From NCBI GenBank assembly GCA_034509755.1, contig CM067549.1, positions 48,137,052-48,201,051 of the forward strand: 64,000 nt of DNA, written 5' to 3'. This DNA is from Anisodus tanguticus (Eukaryota > Streptophyta > Magnoliopsida > Solanales > Solanaceae). Within the stretch, counting starts at the first letter, position 1; every line of letters begins with the position of its first letter. The notes under the pieces are model-generated. The model did no database searches and was not told the DNA's origin. It saw only the letters and a list, made by a program, of their open reading frames with translations. The translations under genes and the position numbers were made by a program. Below, in pieces: positions 47,030-58,249 of this stretch.

Positions 47030-47368
47030 GGGGTCGCTTAGTTGATGGTTTGTAATAATTAATCTCAACATTAAATCTCACATAAGAAGGTTTGCCACAT
47101 AAAATGCAATGGTTGATTGGCGGCACTAATTAACACATGCATTAACTCAATAATGCTGGAATTAATGTAGAATGTGGAATAAGAATATATAACATGCAAC
47201 GTTTGAACTTTTTTAAAGACAAAACTGCCCTTTTAAAGTAAGTAATTCATGTATAATAATCTCCTCATAAGTCATCACCACAGAACAATCTCTTCATTAT
47301 TAATCACCTGCATAAACAATCCATGCATTTAAGTCAACGCATAACTAGTATATGAACCAAACGACCCC
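47030..47368. mobile_element. Tourist-like MITE
   Basis: Terminal repeats GGGGTCGCTTAGTTG at the left and the complement of GAACCAAACGACCCC at the right match in 12 of 15 positions. TTA duplications lie at 47027-47029 and 47369-47371, the PIF/Harbinger target. 339 bp, non-coding. Confidence 0.82.
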
Positions 47369-47666
47369 TTAGGATATCAGTTTCCTATTTGAACCCTGAA
47401 ACTGAGCATTCAAAACACAAAATAGGTTTCATGTAAAGCAGTTTACAAACAATACATTCCTCAATGTACAAACACAACACAAGAATGGTCATAAATTCAA
47501 GACTCTTTTTTCTTCTTTATACGGACTACTATGAACTCTCTTTTACATTTTTATTCATCTAGTATAATAAAGCATATGAATCATGATACAAGAGAAGCCT
47601 CGTCGTTCATAAGAAAAGTATCGTCAAGGTTCAGAGTTTAATCGAGCTAAAGGACTTCAGCATTCC

Positions 47667-49003
47667 TTATTCTTCCAACCACTCTTCTAATTTCGCTTCT
47701 TTATCAGCTTTCAATTCTTCGAAATTTTCGGATAAAGACAGCAGTTGATCATGGGACATGCTTTTGTTTACCAGTTCTTTTTGTAGCTCATCATCAACAG
47801 TCTTGACTTGACATTAAGTCTTCACTATTGGCCCGTCCAACTGAGGAGGAAGAGCTTGCATATGCAGCTAATAGCGTGTCCTTAGTACGGGTCACGGATG
47901 GCTCATCCTTGTCCGATGAAGATGGTTCACTCTTGGCTGGTCGAGATTCTCCAGTCTCTAGCTGAGCCCACTTGAAGTTGCTAGCCTTTTGTTTTGCTGA
48001 CCTGAAAATAGGAGTGTTAAATGAGCGAGTTTGACTGAATTTGAGCGGGTTAAAATGCAAAGTTACTTGGGCTGAAAAGGGTTGGGGTAAAAGCGGGTCA
48101 TAACCCAACCCACCCAATTCTTACTAAGTTTTAATTTCTTTATTTGTACTTTTATAATTTTTAGTACCTAATAAAATTATTATTTTTTCTTTATTATAGA
48201 TATATATAACATATCAAATAAAAAAAATATTTTTGAAAATATTTTGACAAGATTTTTCATGGATCAATTGTGGCTACATACCAACCAATTTTTTATGGAA
48301 TGAAATGAGCTAAACTAATAAATGGTCGGGTCAATGACCAACCCTAACTTGAACGGGTTGGGCGGGTCATGCTTTCATAGGCTAGTTTTGCCATCCCTAC
48401 CTGAAAACATTCGAGAGATAACCAGGAGCCCTCTCATCGTCCTCTTCTGAACCTGTATTGAGACCCCAGGGGGCAGGACTCCAAGAGGTAGTAGTTATAC
48501 CGACCGGAAACTTGTACGGGGTCTGCTAATTAATCCTTTTTTTGGCTGCTTTTTTGAAATGACAGCTAGAGTATGTCTGAGATATTTAATCATCTCATTA
48601 GCAATTGGAATGCCACACTCTTTCATCGACACGATCACAGTGATGGAATCCCCTGAATCTTCCGTGTGGAGAGCCATTTCACGGGATTTCTCCTCAATGT
48701 TGTTTTTGAGATTACAAGGTTGGGTGCTGCTTTCTGGTTATGCTGTTGAATGTAGAAAAGCCCCACAGAGGGCTCATTTGCTATGAACTTTATCATGTCC
48801 GCCAAGGATTCAGTTATGTCTACAAAGCCGTCCACTGTGGAAAATTCATGCATTTTCTTGAAGGACAACGGTTCATCGTCACTGGTGGGGGCAAGAAAAT
48901 ATTGAGAAAGCTGATTTTTAATAAATAATTCAGCACTCGGAAAGAAATTCTTTTTTACGTTAATCAGGTGGTCCTGAATTTGTTGCTAATCAGGGTTAGA
49001 CAT
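47667..49003 (-). pseudogene. BORCS8/MEF2BNB-like gene, disrupted
   Basis: Homologue of the small plant protein family with the MEF2BNB domain. In animals BORCS8 is part of BORC, which positions lysosomes through Arl8; the plant role is not established. Start ATG 49001-49003 (MSNPD) is followed by TAG at codon 6 (48986-48988). The frame then gives FSTVDGFVDITESLADMIKF and IANEPSVGLFYIQQH (conserved core). A frame change near 48715 is followed by EKSREMALHTEDSGDS and ECGIPIANEMIK, and another near 48505 by TSWSPAPWGLNTGSEEDDE and YLSNVF. After a MITE (48009-48399) the frame resumes with SAKQKASNFKW. A last shift near 47812 leads to LKADKEAKLEEWLEE and the stop at 47667-47669. The lesions could be real decay or assembly errors in homopolymers. 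Confidence 0.75.
48009..48399 (-). mobile_element. hAT MITE forming an intron in the BORCS8-like gene
   Basis: The element starts TAGGGATGGCAAAA (- strand) and ends with the complement of TAGGAGTGTTAAAT. The 8-bp duplication CCTGAAAA lies at 48001-48008 and 48400-48407. On the - strand the duplication is TTTTCAGG. Its final G plus the element's first T give the donor GT (48400-48399), and the second copy supplies the acceptor TTTTCAG (48008-48002). Removing 48002-48400 restores the pre-insertion sequence and joins the coding frame on both sides. Confidence 0.88.
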
Positions 49004-49367
49004 AGTAAACCAATTACAAATAATATGTTCCTAAGCTGGAAAGTTCTTAGTAGCACATGCTTCTTAGCAAAACCATACACAATTTTAAGAAATAACAAAA
49101 AGGGGCGGTTTATTTCCGCACCTTCTAATATTTAATTGTCAATTTTTTTTGGTTACCTCTTAATTTTTATGAAACTGATGTGAATCCTAATGACAAGGTT
49201 TCACGGTTGGAGTTATGATACGGAAGGCCTCAAACTAAATAGGAAATTGATGAGGCACCAGATCTTCAGAGGTCAGCAACAGAAATGAATTGCTTGCACA
49301 GATTTAATATAATAGATCCACAAAGAAAGCTCATAATTGTTCTTATTCAACAAAAAAGTCATGCTAA

Positions 49368-49563
49368 GTCGCCCCTGGGGTTAGCTCAAGTAGCAAAGGT
49401 TGAGGAACTTGTGACTTAGGTCACAGATTTGAGCGTCCGCCAAGCAAACTAAGTTGGTATTAAAGTGTAAAAGGGTAGAGGGGTGGGCACCATTATCCCC
49501 GAGTTTCAAAGGCTGCAGTTGGTCCTAAGGGTTGGCTCTAGATGAATTTCTCAGTCATAAAAG
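49368..49563 (+). mobile_element. tRNA-derived SINE with target duplication
   Basis: The head GGGTTAGCTCAAGTAGCAAA acts as box A and the AGATTTGAGCGTCC stretch as a degenerate box B. Flanking AAAGTCATGCTAA (49355-49367) and AAAGCCATGCTAA (49564-49576) form a 13-bp duplication with one mismatch. Confidence 0.82.
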
Positions 49564-49591
49564 AAAGCCATGCTAACCACACAGAAAATAA

Positions 49592-49742
49592 AAAAGTTAG
49601 GTGATTTCTTCTCATCTGCCTACGACTTGGTGGATAGAATTACCCAATACCTCTATTGGTGGGAGATAGCATGTACCTGCTGGAGTAATCGAAGTGCATG
49701 CAAGTTGGCCCGATCGCCACAGTTATTTAAAAAAGTAAAAGG
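49592..49742 (+). mobile_element. SINE 3' body, head missing
   Basis: GGTGATTTCTTCTCATCTGC, then GGTGGATAGAATTACCCAAT, then GTGCATGCAAGTTGGCCCG and an A-rich end near 49728-49742. It corresponds to the remnant at 8940-9216. Confidence 0.65.
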
Positions 49743-50989
49743 GAGCCACGACGTGGCAGGTTCACTTCAAGTTTCCTTTCCATGTAAATAACCCCACAAG
49801 ATACAATATTTCAATATGCATCTTTTTACAACTTTCTATTTGCTGCACTTTTATGTCTCCTTCGATAGGCATGGATTCGGACTTCACGTTATATCAGCTA
49901 AGTACCGTGAGATGGGTTTTCTCTTTTCACTTTAGCAGACAAAGTAATATGATAATTACACTTTGTACATTCTAGAAAGGCACTTCCAAGAGGAAATTGA
50001 TAATAAGACGTGAAAATAGACTCCGATTATCACATACCCAACAAGCTGATGATGGGAAGTCGGGAACCAGAAGGGCAATGAACCAAAATCAACTTATCAA
50101 AGATATAAAAGAAAACAGAAACTACCACATCAGCAATTCCGATGAGTCACCAAAAAGTGAAAGTGTAGATAAGAGCTGTTTTGCCGGTTAACCGTCCAAG
50201 AAATAGCAATCAGGTCTTGGTTCATTCCCTTTGAGCATAAATTAGTGTCAAGACATCACCAGTAAGAAACTCCGCTAGAGTAGTTTTTGATTTGACTATA
50301 GCAATTTGACTTGATTCCGTTTGTTATCATTCCATTTTTCTTTAGATATTCATAAACTTGATTTGCAGCTTCTTTTATTTTCTTATAGTGTAAGAACATA
50401 TTATTCTTGGCACAACAACTAGCAATAACGAGTAACCAATAAGACGTGACTTATGGTCTGAGATAGAAATTTTAATTTAATTAAAAGTTTTCCTCAGGGA
50501 AAAGGGAAAAAGGAACATAATTTTCTTTTCTACAAATACTTACTTGAACATAGATCATGTCCACTGATGAGCCAATTTTGAAGTTGATAGACACTACGAT
50601 TTACGCAACCTGCAGAATGAAGTAGGTAACCATGAATTAACATCCATAACTCTTGCTCCATTTTGAGAATTTGCAAATATTACGCAGAGAACATAATGCA
50701 GGTGTCACATAATAAGGCCATCAATTCAGCAATGCTAATTCTATCGTTCCAGTTTTTTTCAAGATTCACATGGCTATAAGAAGCTACTACACCTTAAAAA
50801 ACAGGAATACACTAAGACTTGTTCTCGATTTCGAGAACTTACTGAGGATACTGTAACATAAAAAGAGGCTTCCTATCTTGTTTACACCTTAAATACAAAG
50901 TTTTCTCCTTTCTCGCCGAGCATAAATTTATGTGTAAAAGTTTATTAAAATTTCTACAAATAGTATATAAGAACACATATATACCCCAC
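49743..50989. other. Spacer, no gene seen
   Basis: AT-rich on both strands with no conserved coding segment. It may include upstream parts of the BORCS8-like locus, but nothing shows this. Confidence 0.4.
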
Positions 50990-51072
50990 AAAGGTAGGGG
51001 TAAGGTCTGCGTACATCCTACCCTCTCCAGACCCCACTTGTGGGATGAAACTGGGTATGTTGTTGTTGTAGT
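50990..51072 (+). mobile_element. RTE/TS 3'-end fragment
   Basis: CACAAAGGTAGGGGTAAGGTC, then GCGTACATCCTACCCTC, then ACTTGTGGGAT and ACTGGGTATG with a TTG tail. Confidence 0.82.
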
Positions 51073-51330
51073 ATATAAGATCACATAATTTTTTTTTTAA
51101 ATACAATGGGTTTAATGCTAAAAATCATAAAGGTTGAACTCATAGAGTTTAAATCCTGAATTCGCCTTTGATTCCAAGTTAAAAGAATCTCGCTACTGAT
51201 TCTAACTTAGTACTACCTTTTAGATTACATTCTTGAAATTCTTTTTCATATCAATGCAAATCTATAGCCTGTGAAACTGAAAGAGGAACAAAACAAAAGA
51301 TCCTATTTGACCTTAAGAAAACAAAAGTCT

Positions 51331-51432
51331 AACAATAACATAGTCAGTGTAATCTCGGAAAGGATAGTGTACACATAACTTACCCCTACCTTGGGAGATC
51401 TAGAGGTTGTTTCTGATAGACCATCGGCTCAT
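51331..51432 (-). mobile_element. RTE/TS 3'-end fragment, reverse orientation
   Basis: Complement of the shared 3' end: AACATAGTCAGTGTAATCTC, then TTACCCCTACCTTGGGAGAT, then GACCATCGGCTCA. Confidence 0.7.
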
Positions 51433-51619
51433 AATTAAACAATAACAAAGCAAGTCAGATAGAAAAAAGGAAACAGTAACTACAATGCTAAGCAAAGAAA
51501 AAGAGACAACCTCAAGAAAACCTAAACCTAAATTACCCCCAAAACAAGTGTTCAGACACAAAAATCAATGAACCAATGAATACCCACCAAGATATAACAC
51601 AAACCCACTTGTCAAAAAA

Positions 51620-51800
51620 CAATTTTTAGCTCAAGTTCACTATTAATTAGCCCAATTAACAAACACACACAAGAAAATAAAGCAATTTTGAGCTCAAATT
51701 GATTTGCCAGTTTACAAACACAACACGAGAAAATTAAGCAATTTGAGCTCAAATTTCTACCAATTAGCCCAATTAACAAACACCCCACAAGAAAATATTC
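51620..51800. repeat. Three ~60-bp direct repeats
   Basis: The unit is AATTAGCCCAATTAACAAAC plus a CACAAGAAAAT..AGCAATTTGAGCTCAAATT part. The middle copy is diverged. Confidence 0.75.
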
Positions 51801-52609
51801 CTCACTTTCTTGAAACTCCAATAAAGGGTACAAATATTATAAAAAAAAACAAGTGCAAAATCATATAACTTACAGATCAAACTAGAAATTTGAAACTTTC
51901 CTTCAGCCCTTTGATGTGTTTCGACAACAATTATGTATATCAGATATTGTAACTTAAACTAGGGGTGTCCAGTGGACGGGCCGAGGCGGGACGGAACGGA
52001 ATTTTGGGAGACGGGGTGGGGGTCAATATCAGGACTTGGCGGGCCAGGCGGGCCGGGATAGGGGGACGGGAATTGGTTCCGTCCCACATCAGAGGAGATG
52101 GGACGGGTGGTAGGGTGATTTTAATTTTTATTTAGATATTTAATTTTAAAATATATATATTTAAATACTTAAATAATTGAACAAGATTATGAATAAAAAC
52201 ATTTTGATGTTGTTTTTGTGTCTCTTATATTGTTTAATAGAAATATGATTTTTTTGTAATACAATTTCAAAATTATAACTTTATTTCGTAGTTCAAAAGT
52301 TGCAAATCACATAATAAAATTGTCACTAAAAAATTACATATTCAACCATACTCTTTTTAATTTCCTCACAATCTCTTGGAATCTCCTGTTGTAATTGGAA
52401 GTTGTTAGTCAAATTGTTCGACGTCGCTTCATGTTCCCTCGGATAAGATTTTGTTGTAGTTGTAGTCGTCTTCTTCGTTAATCTATGGTTGATCGCACAT
52501 TCTACGCTCCGCTCTAATCTAATCTCTAAATAAAACTGTAATCTCCAAGTTGTCTCCCGCCAATGAGTGTATGTGCTCTCCTATTTGAAATCTTCCAGCA
52601 GAAAAGCGC

Positions 52610-52927
52610 TTTCAGAAGCTGTTGATTACGCTTGAATATTCAACATATCTCGGGCCATCTTTGATAGTGTCGGAAATGTCTTTTCATTCTCCCTCCACTA
52701 TTTCAGCAAATCTTCACATCCATCTTCATTGACAATTGATTCGTACGGTACAACACCCTGCAAAACTTAAACATCAAACTCGCTAATTTGTGAAGAATTT
52801 GAACCACTATACATTCTATTTCTAAGGCCTTGAATACTAGAAGCAGAAATAACATATTTTTATTAGGTTGCAGTGAAGTAGAAGAAGATGGTACAGAAGC
52901 CGGTTGATTATTTGCACTTTGCTCTTG

Positions 52928-52991
<64 letters not shown>

Positions 52992-53625
52992 CATTCGGTG
53001 TGTATGCTAGACATAACTTCTTCTTTAGTTGGTTCGTAAGTTGGTTCTTCAGTTGGGTCAGTTGGAAGTATTTATAAGCTTTCATAAATTGTTTCAACAA
53101 GTAATTTACAACCGTTTACTTTAATAGTAGGATTCAATACAATACCAATAAAATAAATAGTGGGAATAGAAAAAAAATATTTTTAAAATTTTATAAACAT
53201 TTTTTAATAGCTGACTTGTAAGTTGGTTTTCACACATATTCATTAAGTAACAAAAATATTAGAGCTATATAAAATAACATACATGAAATAGTAGAATAAT
53301 AAATTCCAGAAAATTCCTTAGTAGCTAGAAAAAAATTCTCTAAAAATACAATATATTCCAAAATTTTATCTCAATCATCATCTACAAGCATATCCGTTGG
53401 ATTACATGTAGGTGGAGGTGCACTAGTGGGTGTGTTATCTAAATTATCTTCTAATTCATTTTCTAAATTAAAGTCTGGTTCAGATGCAGAATATACCTCA
53501 TGATCTAATGATATATTAATATTAACATTAACAAAATTAGTTTCATCTACATGAGTGAAATCATCGTAATTAGGATTACTAGAAGATGCACTCTTACCCA
53601 TAACATCTACCAGAAAAATGTCCAC
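52610..53625 (-). pseudogene. Remnant hAT transposase ends
   Basis: N-terminal acidic segment (53625-53400, with NPNYDDFTHVDETNFVNV and DHEVYSASEPDFNLENEL) fused directly to a scrap of the late catalytic region (DMLVDDD). hATC remains lie near 52610-52830. No BED finger or catalytic core remains, so the element would depend on a transposase from elsewhere. Confidence 0.8.
52929..52988. repeat. (TA)n microsatellite in the hAT derivative
   Basis: About 29 TA units at the site corresponding to the shorter tract at 14720-14743 of the sister element. Confidence 0.95.
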
Positions 53626-54305
53626 TTCGTTCCATTATAATTATGCAAATAAATAATTAAAGTTAATGAAATTAAGTACGATAATTAAAATTAAGTAACA
53701 ATAATAATTTAAAGAAGAAACGAAGGTATCAAGCGCCGACGTAACGTCGACGTGTAATCGAGGTTGAAAATTGAAATTTTGCTCGATGATCCTCAAGCTA
53801 GTTGCCAACTTTACTCCCAATTTTTGAACTTTGATAGAAATTAGTAAATAAAATATAATATTTAGTGTGCAATGTAGACTTGTAGAGAGAGAAATTAGAG
53901 AGATGGTATGAAGATTTGTGAGAAAAATGAGGTATTTATAGTTGAGAAATAGGTTAAAAGTGTAAATATACTAACTTATAGGTTAAAAATAAATATTAAG
54001 GGGGTAGGAGAGTTTATGGGGTGTGGGGAGGGGGGGGGGGGGCAAAATGGCCGTTATTAGCCGTTGCCGACGGCTAAAATAAAAATTTAGTCATTGTGCA
54101 ACGGTTATTTCTGCAAAGGGAGGGGACGGGGTGTGGGTGGGGGGGGGGGGATGGACGGGATCGGGACGAGCCCTAATCCTATCCCGAGTCCAATCCCCTA
54201 TACCGACGGTGGACATCCCGATTTTTTGGGAGGCCGGGGCGGATCGGGGCGGGTTGCGGGGTGAGATCGGGTCGTCCCGGCCCACTGGACACCCTTAACT
54301 TAAAC

Positions 54306-55110
54306 AATATAGGAAAAGGACACCTACTTTTCTTTTTTCCTTTTTGGTCGTTTTTTTGGTTACCGTTCTAAACTAGGATTTAGATTAAACAACTTTTTTG
54401 GTGCTGTAAAATCTGTACCGTTCATTAGTTATCATTGTTGCGGTAGGAGTTAAAAGAGGTACCGAAAACCCTAATGTACACAGCTGTTTAACTATTTGTT
54501 GGTCAAAATTAATATAGTTTGACTTTCGAAAAGCTAAAATGACAACTATAATGATAAATATTTTGGTACAGAGAGTAGTATACTGCATGCCAAAATCTAC
54601 AAAATGTATAGAGCCTTTTTGTTTGCTTTAAGGTGAATAAATTCTTATGCAAATCTCAACGACAAAACAATTTGAAAATTTCAATTATTTAATAGCACTT
54701 TTTTGTAGGTTGCAATTTGATCTTACGGAGGATATTGTACTTTAGTGAAAACAAGCTAGTCATTTAATTAGATAAAGACTTGTGCATTTTCCCGACATTA
54801 GTCTCTTTCGTTAGTTTCATGCACTTATATAATCTTGTCTTGTCGTAAACTATAGAAGATTTAAAACTCACAAATTGATGATATTTTTTTTAAAAAAATA
54901 ATAATTATACAACATCCTTATTAGTAACACATAATTCACATTAATACTAGAGAGTAGTAAATAGACCTATTATAACTATGGATACATGATATATCATAAG
55001 TGACTCGATGATGATAAGATTAGACATGTTAACATGGTCATGGAGTCCTTTTCTTCTCTTATTCTATTTTCTGCTGTTTTTTAACATTCCTTGTCTGTAT
55101 CCTTTGTAAT
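54306..55110. other. AT-rich spacer, no gene seen
   Basis: No recognisable element or coding segment between the hAT target duplication and the next SINE. Confidence 0.4.
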
Positions 55111-55124
55111 AAAGTGTTTGTTTC

Positions 55125-55421
55125 GTCCTCCGGGGCATAGACCAGTGGCAAAGCCTGGGCGCTATAAGACGCTCTGGCATGGGACAGCGTGGGTTCGATT
55201 CCCCGCAAGCACGAAGAAATTCTGCATGTTGGGGAATTTGACCTTGTCTCATTGATCAGTTGTACGCTCCCGTAAAAACGGCCACCGGAGCACATCCCGC
55301 GATTTACCCGATGATAGTTGTTGAAGGACCGGTGCTATTACCTCCAGGACGTCTGGGTAATACCAGTGAAGTAGTCAGGCGCAAGCCTGAAACCTGGATT
55401 ATCAAAAAAAAAAAAGAAAAA
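55125..55421 (+). mobile_element. Full-length tRNA-derived SINE
   Basis: Box A in ATAGACCAGTGGCAAAGCC, box B GTGGGTTCGATTCCCC, a body with CACCGGAGCACATCCCGCG and an A-rich tail. The 14-bp duplication AAAGTGTTTGTTTC lies at 55111-55124 and 55422-55435. Confidence 0.93.
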
Positions 55422-55435
55422 AAAAGTGTTTGTTT

Positions 55436-56597
55436 CAAATTTGCTGACAGAAAAGAAAGTATACTTCCTCGTGCGAATCCTGATTATTCGGGGGCACCAA
55501 GAGGGAAACAGAAAGAATCCTTATCCACGAATGCAAGTTTCATGCTTCAACTGAATCAATCAATATCATATATTTTGCCTCGGTATGACATTGTCTGTAC
55601 TCCTTTCAGAGAGAAAACCAACCCCGATGAGGTAATAATACATAGCTGCAGAATTGGAGCTGTTAGATTAAATTAACACCTGGTTATAAATGCAAGCTGA
55701 GCAGAACAGCCTTAGTTCTTCGTCTTTGTTGGATTGCAATTATGCGAAAATGGAAAAATGTAAGCTGATTCAAATACATCACTTTAGAGCACAAGTAGGT
55801 GTACAGAAAATGAAATTCTACTGGTTATAGTTATAGCTTAACCAAGCTGCAGAAAAAACAACTACTCTGCAAAGCTATCAAGAGTACTCATGTGAACTCT
55901 CCGAATGTTGGGTTTCAAATGGATTGGAATGGATATATAAAGGATTCATATAGCCAAACACCCCTACTTATTTGCTTTTTTTAAGAGAGTGGTTCCTCTT
56001 AAGAAGTAAGCAAGTTATCCTTAGAAATATGGCTCTTTTTTCTGCCATCATTTTATAGTGGGGTTCCTATCCTCGCCAATATTGGCGCACCCTCGACATT
56101 CCGACGTTGGTTTCCAAAAGAAGTTCAGCTAAGAAATAATGGAAAAAATTAGATAACCGCCATACCTAATGGACTTGGAGACTATCAAAAGTTTCAATTT
56201 TCATCTGTGTCTCCGGAGAAGACCAGTGGATGGATTCAATAAGACATATCAAGGGAGGACTGCATTATAGAAAAAAGACAAATTCTTGCAATTCAGTTTC
56301 AGTAAAATTTGGAGTGTGAAGACCTCCCAAACAAATCCAGTCATAAAACTTACTTACAGATCCAAGGAATTATGATCAAACTTGATTGCCAAAAGCAGTA
56401 GATTTTAATCAAATACAAGAAATAAACAAAAGAACTTAGCTTGTAATCTCTACTTTTCAAAAAGCATACGAGTCCTTCTATCATGCTGCCATAATTTAGT
56501 TAAACCTACAAATAACAGAATTCCAACTAGTTGGAGCAGGATTCTCGCACTTGGGAGCAATTCAAACTCCAAAGTTAGAGGAAAAAAAGGAACCACC
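55436..56597. other. Spacer, no gene recognised
   Basis: Short open stretches (for example to 55676 on +) show no known domain. AT-rich. Confidence 0.4.
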
Positions 56598-56639
56598 TTG
56601 CCCATAAAATGCAACATGAGGGTGTTTTCCATTCACAAG

Positions 56640-57200
56640 ATGTACGTGAAGATGAGGGGGTCATTCCAGAAGGTAGCATGGAGGAGACTATGGTGCAACA
56701 AATTAGGACATCCCAAATGGCTATTCATACTACTTGCTGTTCATGAGAAGTTATATAACAAAGATAGATTGAAGAGATGGGGAATTATCAAGGACCAAAC
56801 ATGTTCTATATTCAGCACTACTGATGAAAGGCTAAAACATTTGTTTTTTGAGTGTCAGTTTTGTAGACATGTTTGGTACAAATTACTACAGTGGCAGGGG
56901 ATCAATAGGCAGGTATTACCATGGCAGGATGAAGTTAATTGGGCTAACAGACATGCTAAAGGCAAAAGTGCAGATTCAATGATATATAGGATGACTTTTG
57001 CTGGATGCATATATGTTATATGAAGGGAAAGGATCCATAGGGTATTCAGGCCAAGAGGACAGCAGCAGATGATCTTGTCAGGCAGGTGATTCAGGAGATA
57101 TTTGTTAGAAGCAGAGGCAAAACCAAGCTAGCTAGTCGATCAATTGTTGGACTTTTATCCTTAGCTAAATAGTTTGGTAGTAGAAATGCAACGAACTGCA
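56640..57200 (+). pseudogene. L1 ORF2 C-terminal fragment (zf-RVT)
   Basis: WRRLWCNKLGHPKWLFILL, LYNKDRLKRWGI, HLFFECQFCRHVWYKLLQW and IYRMTFAGCIYVI are the zinc-binding end of a plant LINE reverse transcriptase. A stop follows at 57021-57023 and similarity continues to about 57170. No RT domain remains upstream, as expected for a 5'-truncated LINE. Confidence 0.82.
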
Positions 57201-57288
57201 AGATTGGGGCTCTTTGTCCAATTTGCAGCATTTTTTATTCTGTGTACATGTCCAATTTGGTAATGAAAGTTTACTTAATTGCCAAAAA

Positions 57289-57453
57289 GGTAAAGTTGTT
57301 GTCATGTCACCAGGAGGTCATGGGTTCAAGCCGTGGAAACAGCCTCTTGCAGAAATGTGAGGTAAAGCTGCGTACAATAGACCCTTGTGGTCCGGCTCTT
57401 CCCCGGACCTTGCGCATAGTGGGAGCTTAGTGCACCGGGCTGCCCTTTTTACC
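57289..57453 (+). mobile_element. Full-length SolS-type SINE
   Basis: The head with a box-B GGGTTCAAGCCG is followed by GCTGCGTACAATAGACCC, TTGTGGTCCGG, GCGCATAGTGGGAGCTTAGT and GCACCGGGCTGCCC with a T run. The 13-bp duplication TAATTGCCAAAAA lies at 57276-57288 and 57454-57466. It is the reference copy for the fragments at 13606 and 19351. Confidence 0.92.
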
Positions 57454-57479
57454 TAATTGCCAAAAAAAACATTTTGCCA

Positions 57480-58215
57480 AAAAGGTACAACTTAAAGCTA
57501 AATAAGTTCTATATTTCTACAAACATACAACTACTATCTAGTTCCACAATCATAGATATTTACCAATGAAATCAAATAACATTCAACAATTTCCAAAAGA
57601 CCAGAAAAGCAGGGAAATGAGAGCTTCTCAATACCTTCAATTAACACCATTGAAAATCATTCCTCAACAGAAACAAGCTAAAAGCTCACATTTTTTAACT
57701 TAAAACTAAATAAGATCTAATATTTATATATACATACAACTACTATATAGTTCCTCAATAATATCCAACATCATATTGATATTTACCAATGAAATCAAAT
57801 AATAACACTCAACAATTACCAAAAGACCAGAAAAGGAGGAAATATATACTTTAATGCCTTCAATTAACACCATTGAAAATCATTCAACTTCAGAAACAAG
57901 CTAAAAGCTCCCATTTTTTCAACTTAAAACTAAATAAGTTCTATATTTCTCTATACCTACAACTACTATCTAGTTCCACAAAAATAGCTATCCAACATCA
58001 TATTGATATTTACCAATGAAATCAAATACTAACACTCAACAATTACCAGAAGACCAGAAAATGAGAGTCTATGGAAAACAACATTTCTACCTCCCAAGGT
58101 ATGGGTAAGGTTCCCCAGACTCCACTTGTAAGATTACACTGCTTACGTTGTTGTCAATTAACACCATTGATAATAATTCCTCAGCTTCAAAAAAACAAGC
58201 TAATAGCTCCAATTT
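57480..58215. repeat. Tandem repeat, ~210-220-bp units, 3+ copies
   Basis: Each unit runs through AACTACTATCTAGTTCC, GATATTTACCAATGAAATCA, CAACAATTACCAAAAGACC, CTTCAATTAACACCATTGAA and GAAACAAGCTAAAAGCTC. Units begin near 57487, 57705 and 57925. A fourth partial copy (58153-58215) is separated from the third by an RTE/TS fragment. Confidence 0.88.
58082..58152 (+). mobile_element. RTE/TS 3'-end fragment inside the tandem repeat
   Basis: CATTTCTACCTCCCAAGGTA, GGTAAGGTTCCCC and ACTTGTAAGATTACACTGC with a short GTTGTTGT tail. Confidence 0.7.
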
Positions 58216-58249
58216 TTCCTCATCTAAATCCACCAAAAAGAAACAAAAA

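Larger units (their letters stand above)
51960..54297 (-). mobile_element. hAT deletion derivative (sister of 13686-17131)
   Basis: Ends TAGGGGTGTCCAGTGG and the complement of TAAGGGTGTCCAGTGG. The 8-bp duplication ACTTAAAC lies at 51952-51959 and 54298-54305. It aligns with the 13.7-kb element in both flanking portions but lacks its ~1.2-kb centre (BED finger and catalytic region, 15160-16327 of that copy). The join is near 53395-53408. The terminal repeats are cleaner than in the longer copy. Confidence 0.93.

Noticed and set aside
52703..53100. Open frames with long IYIYIY stretches
   Set aside because: They read through the (TA)n tract of the hAT derivative.
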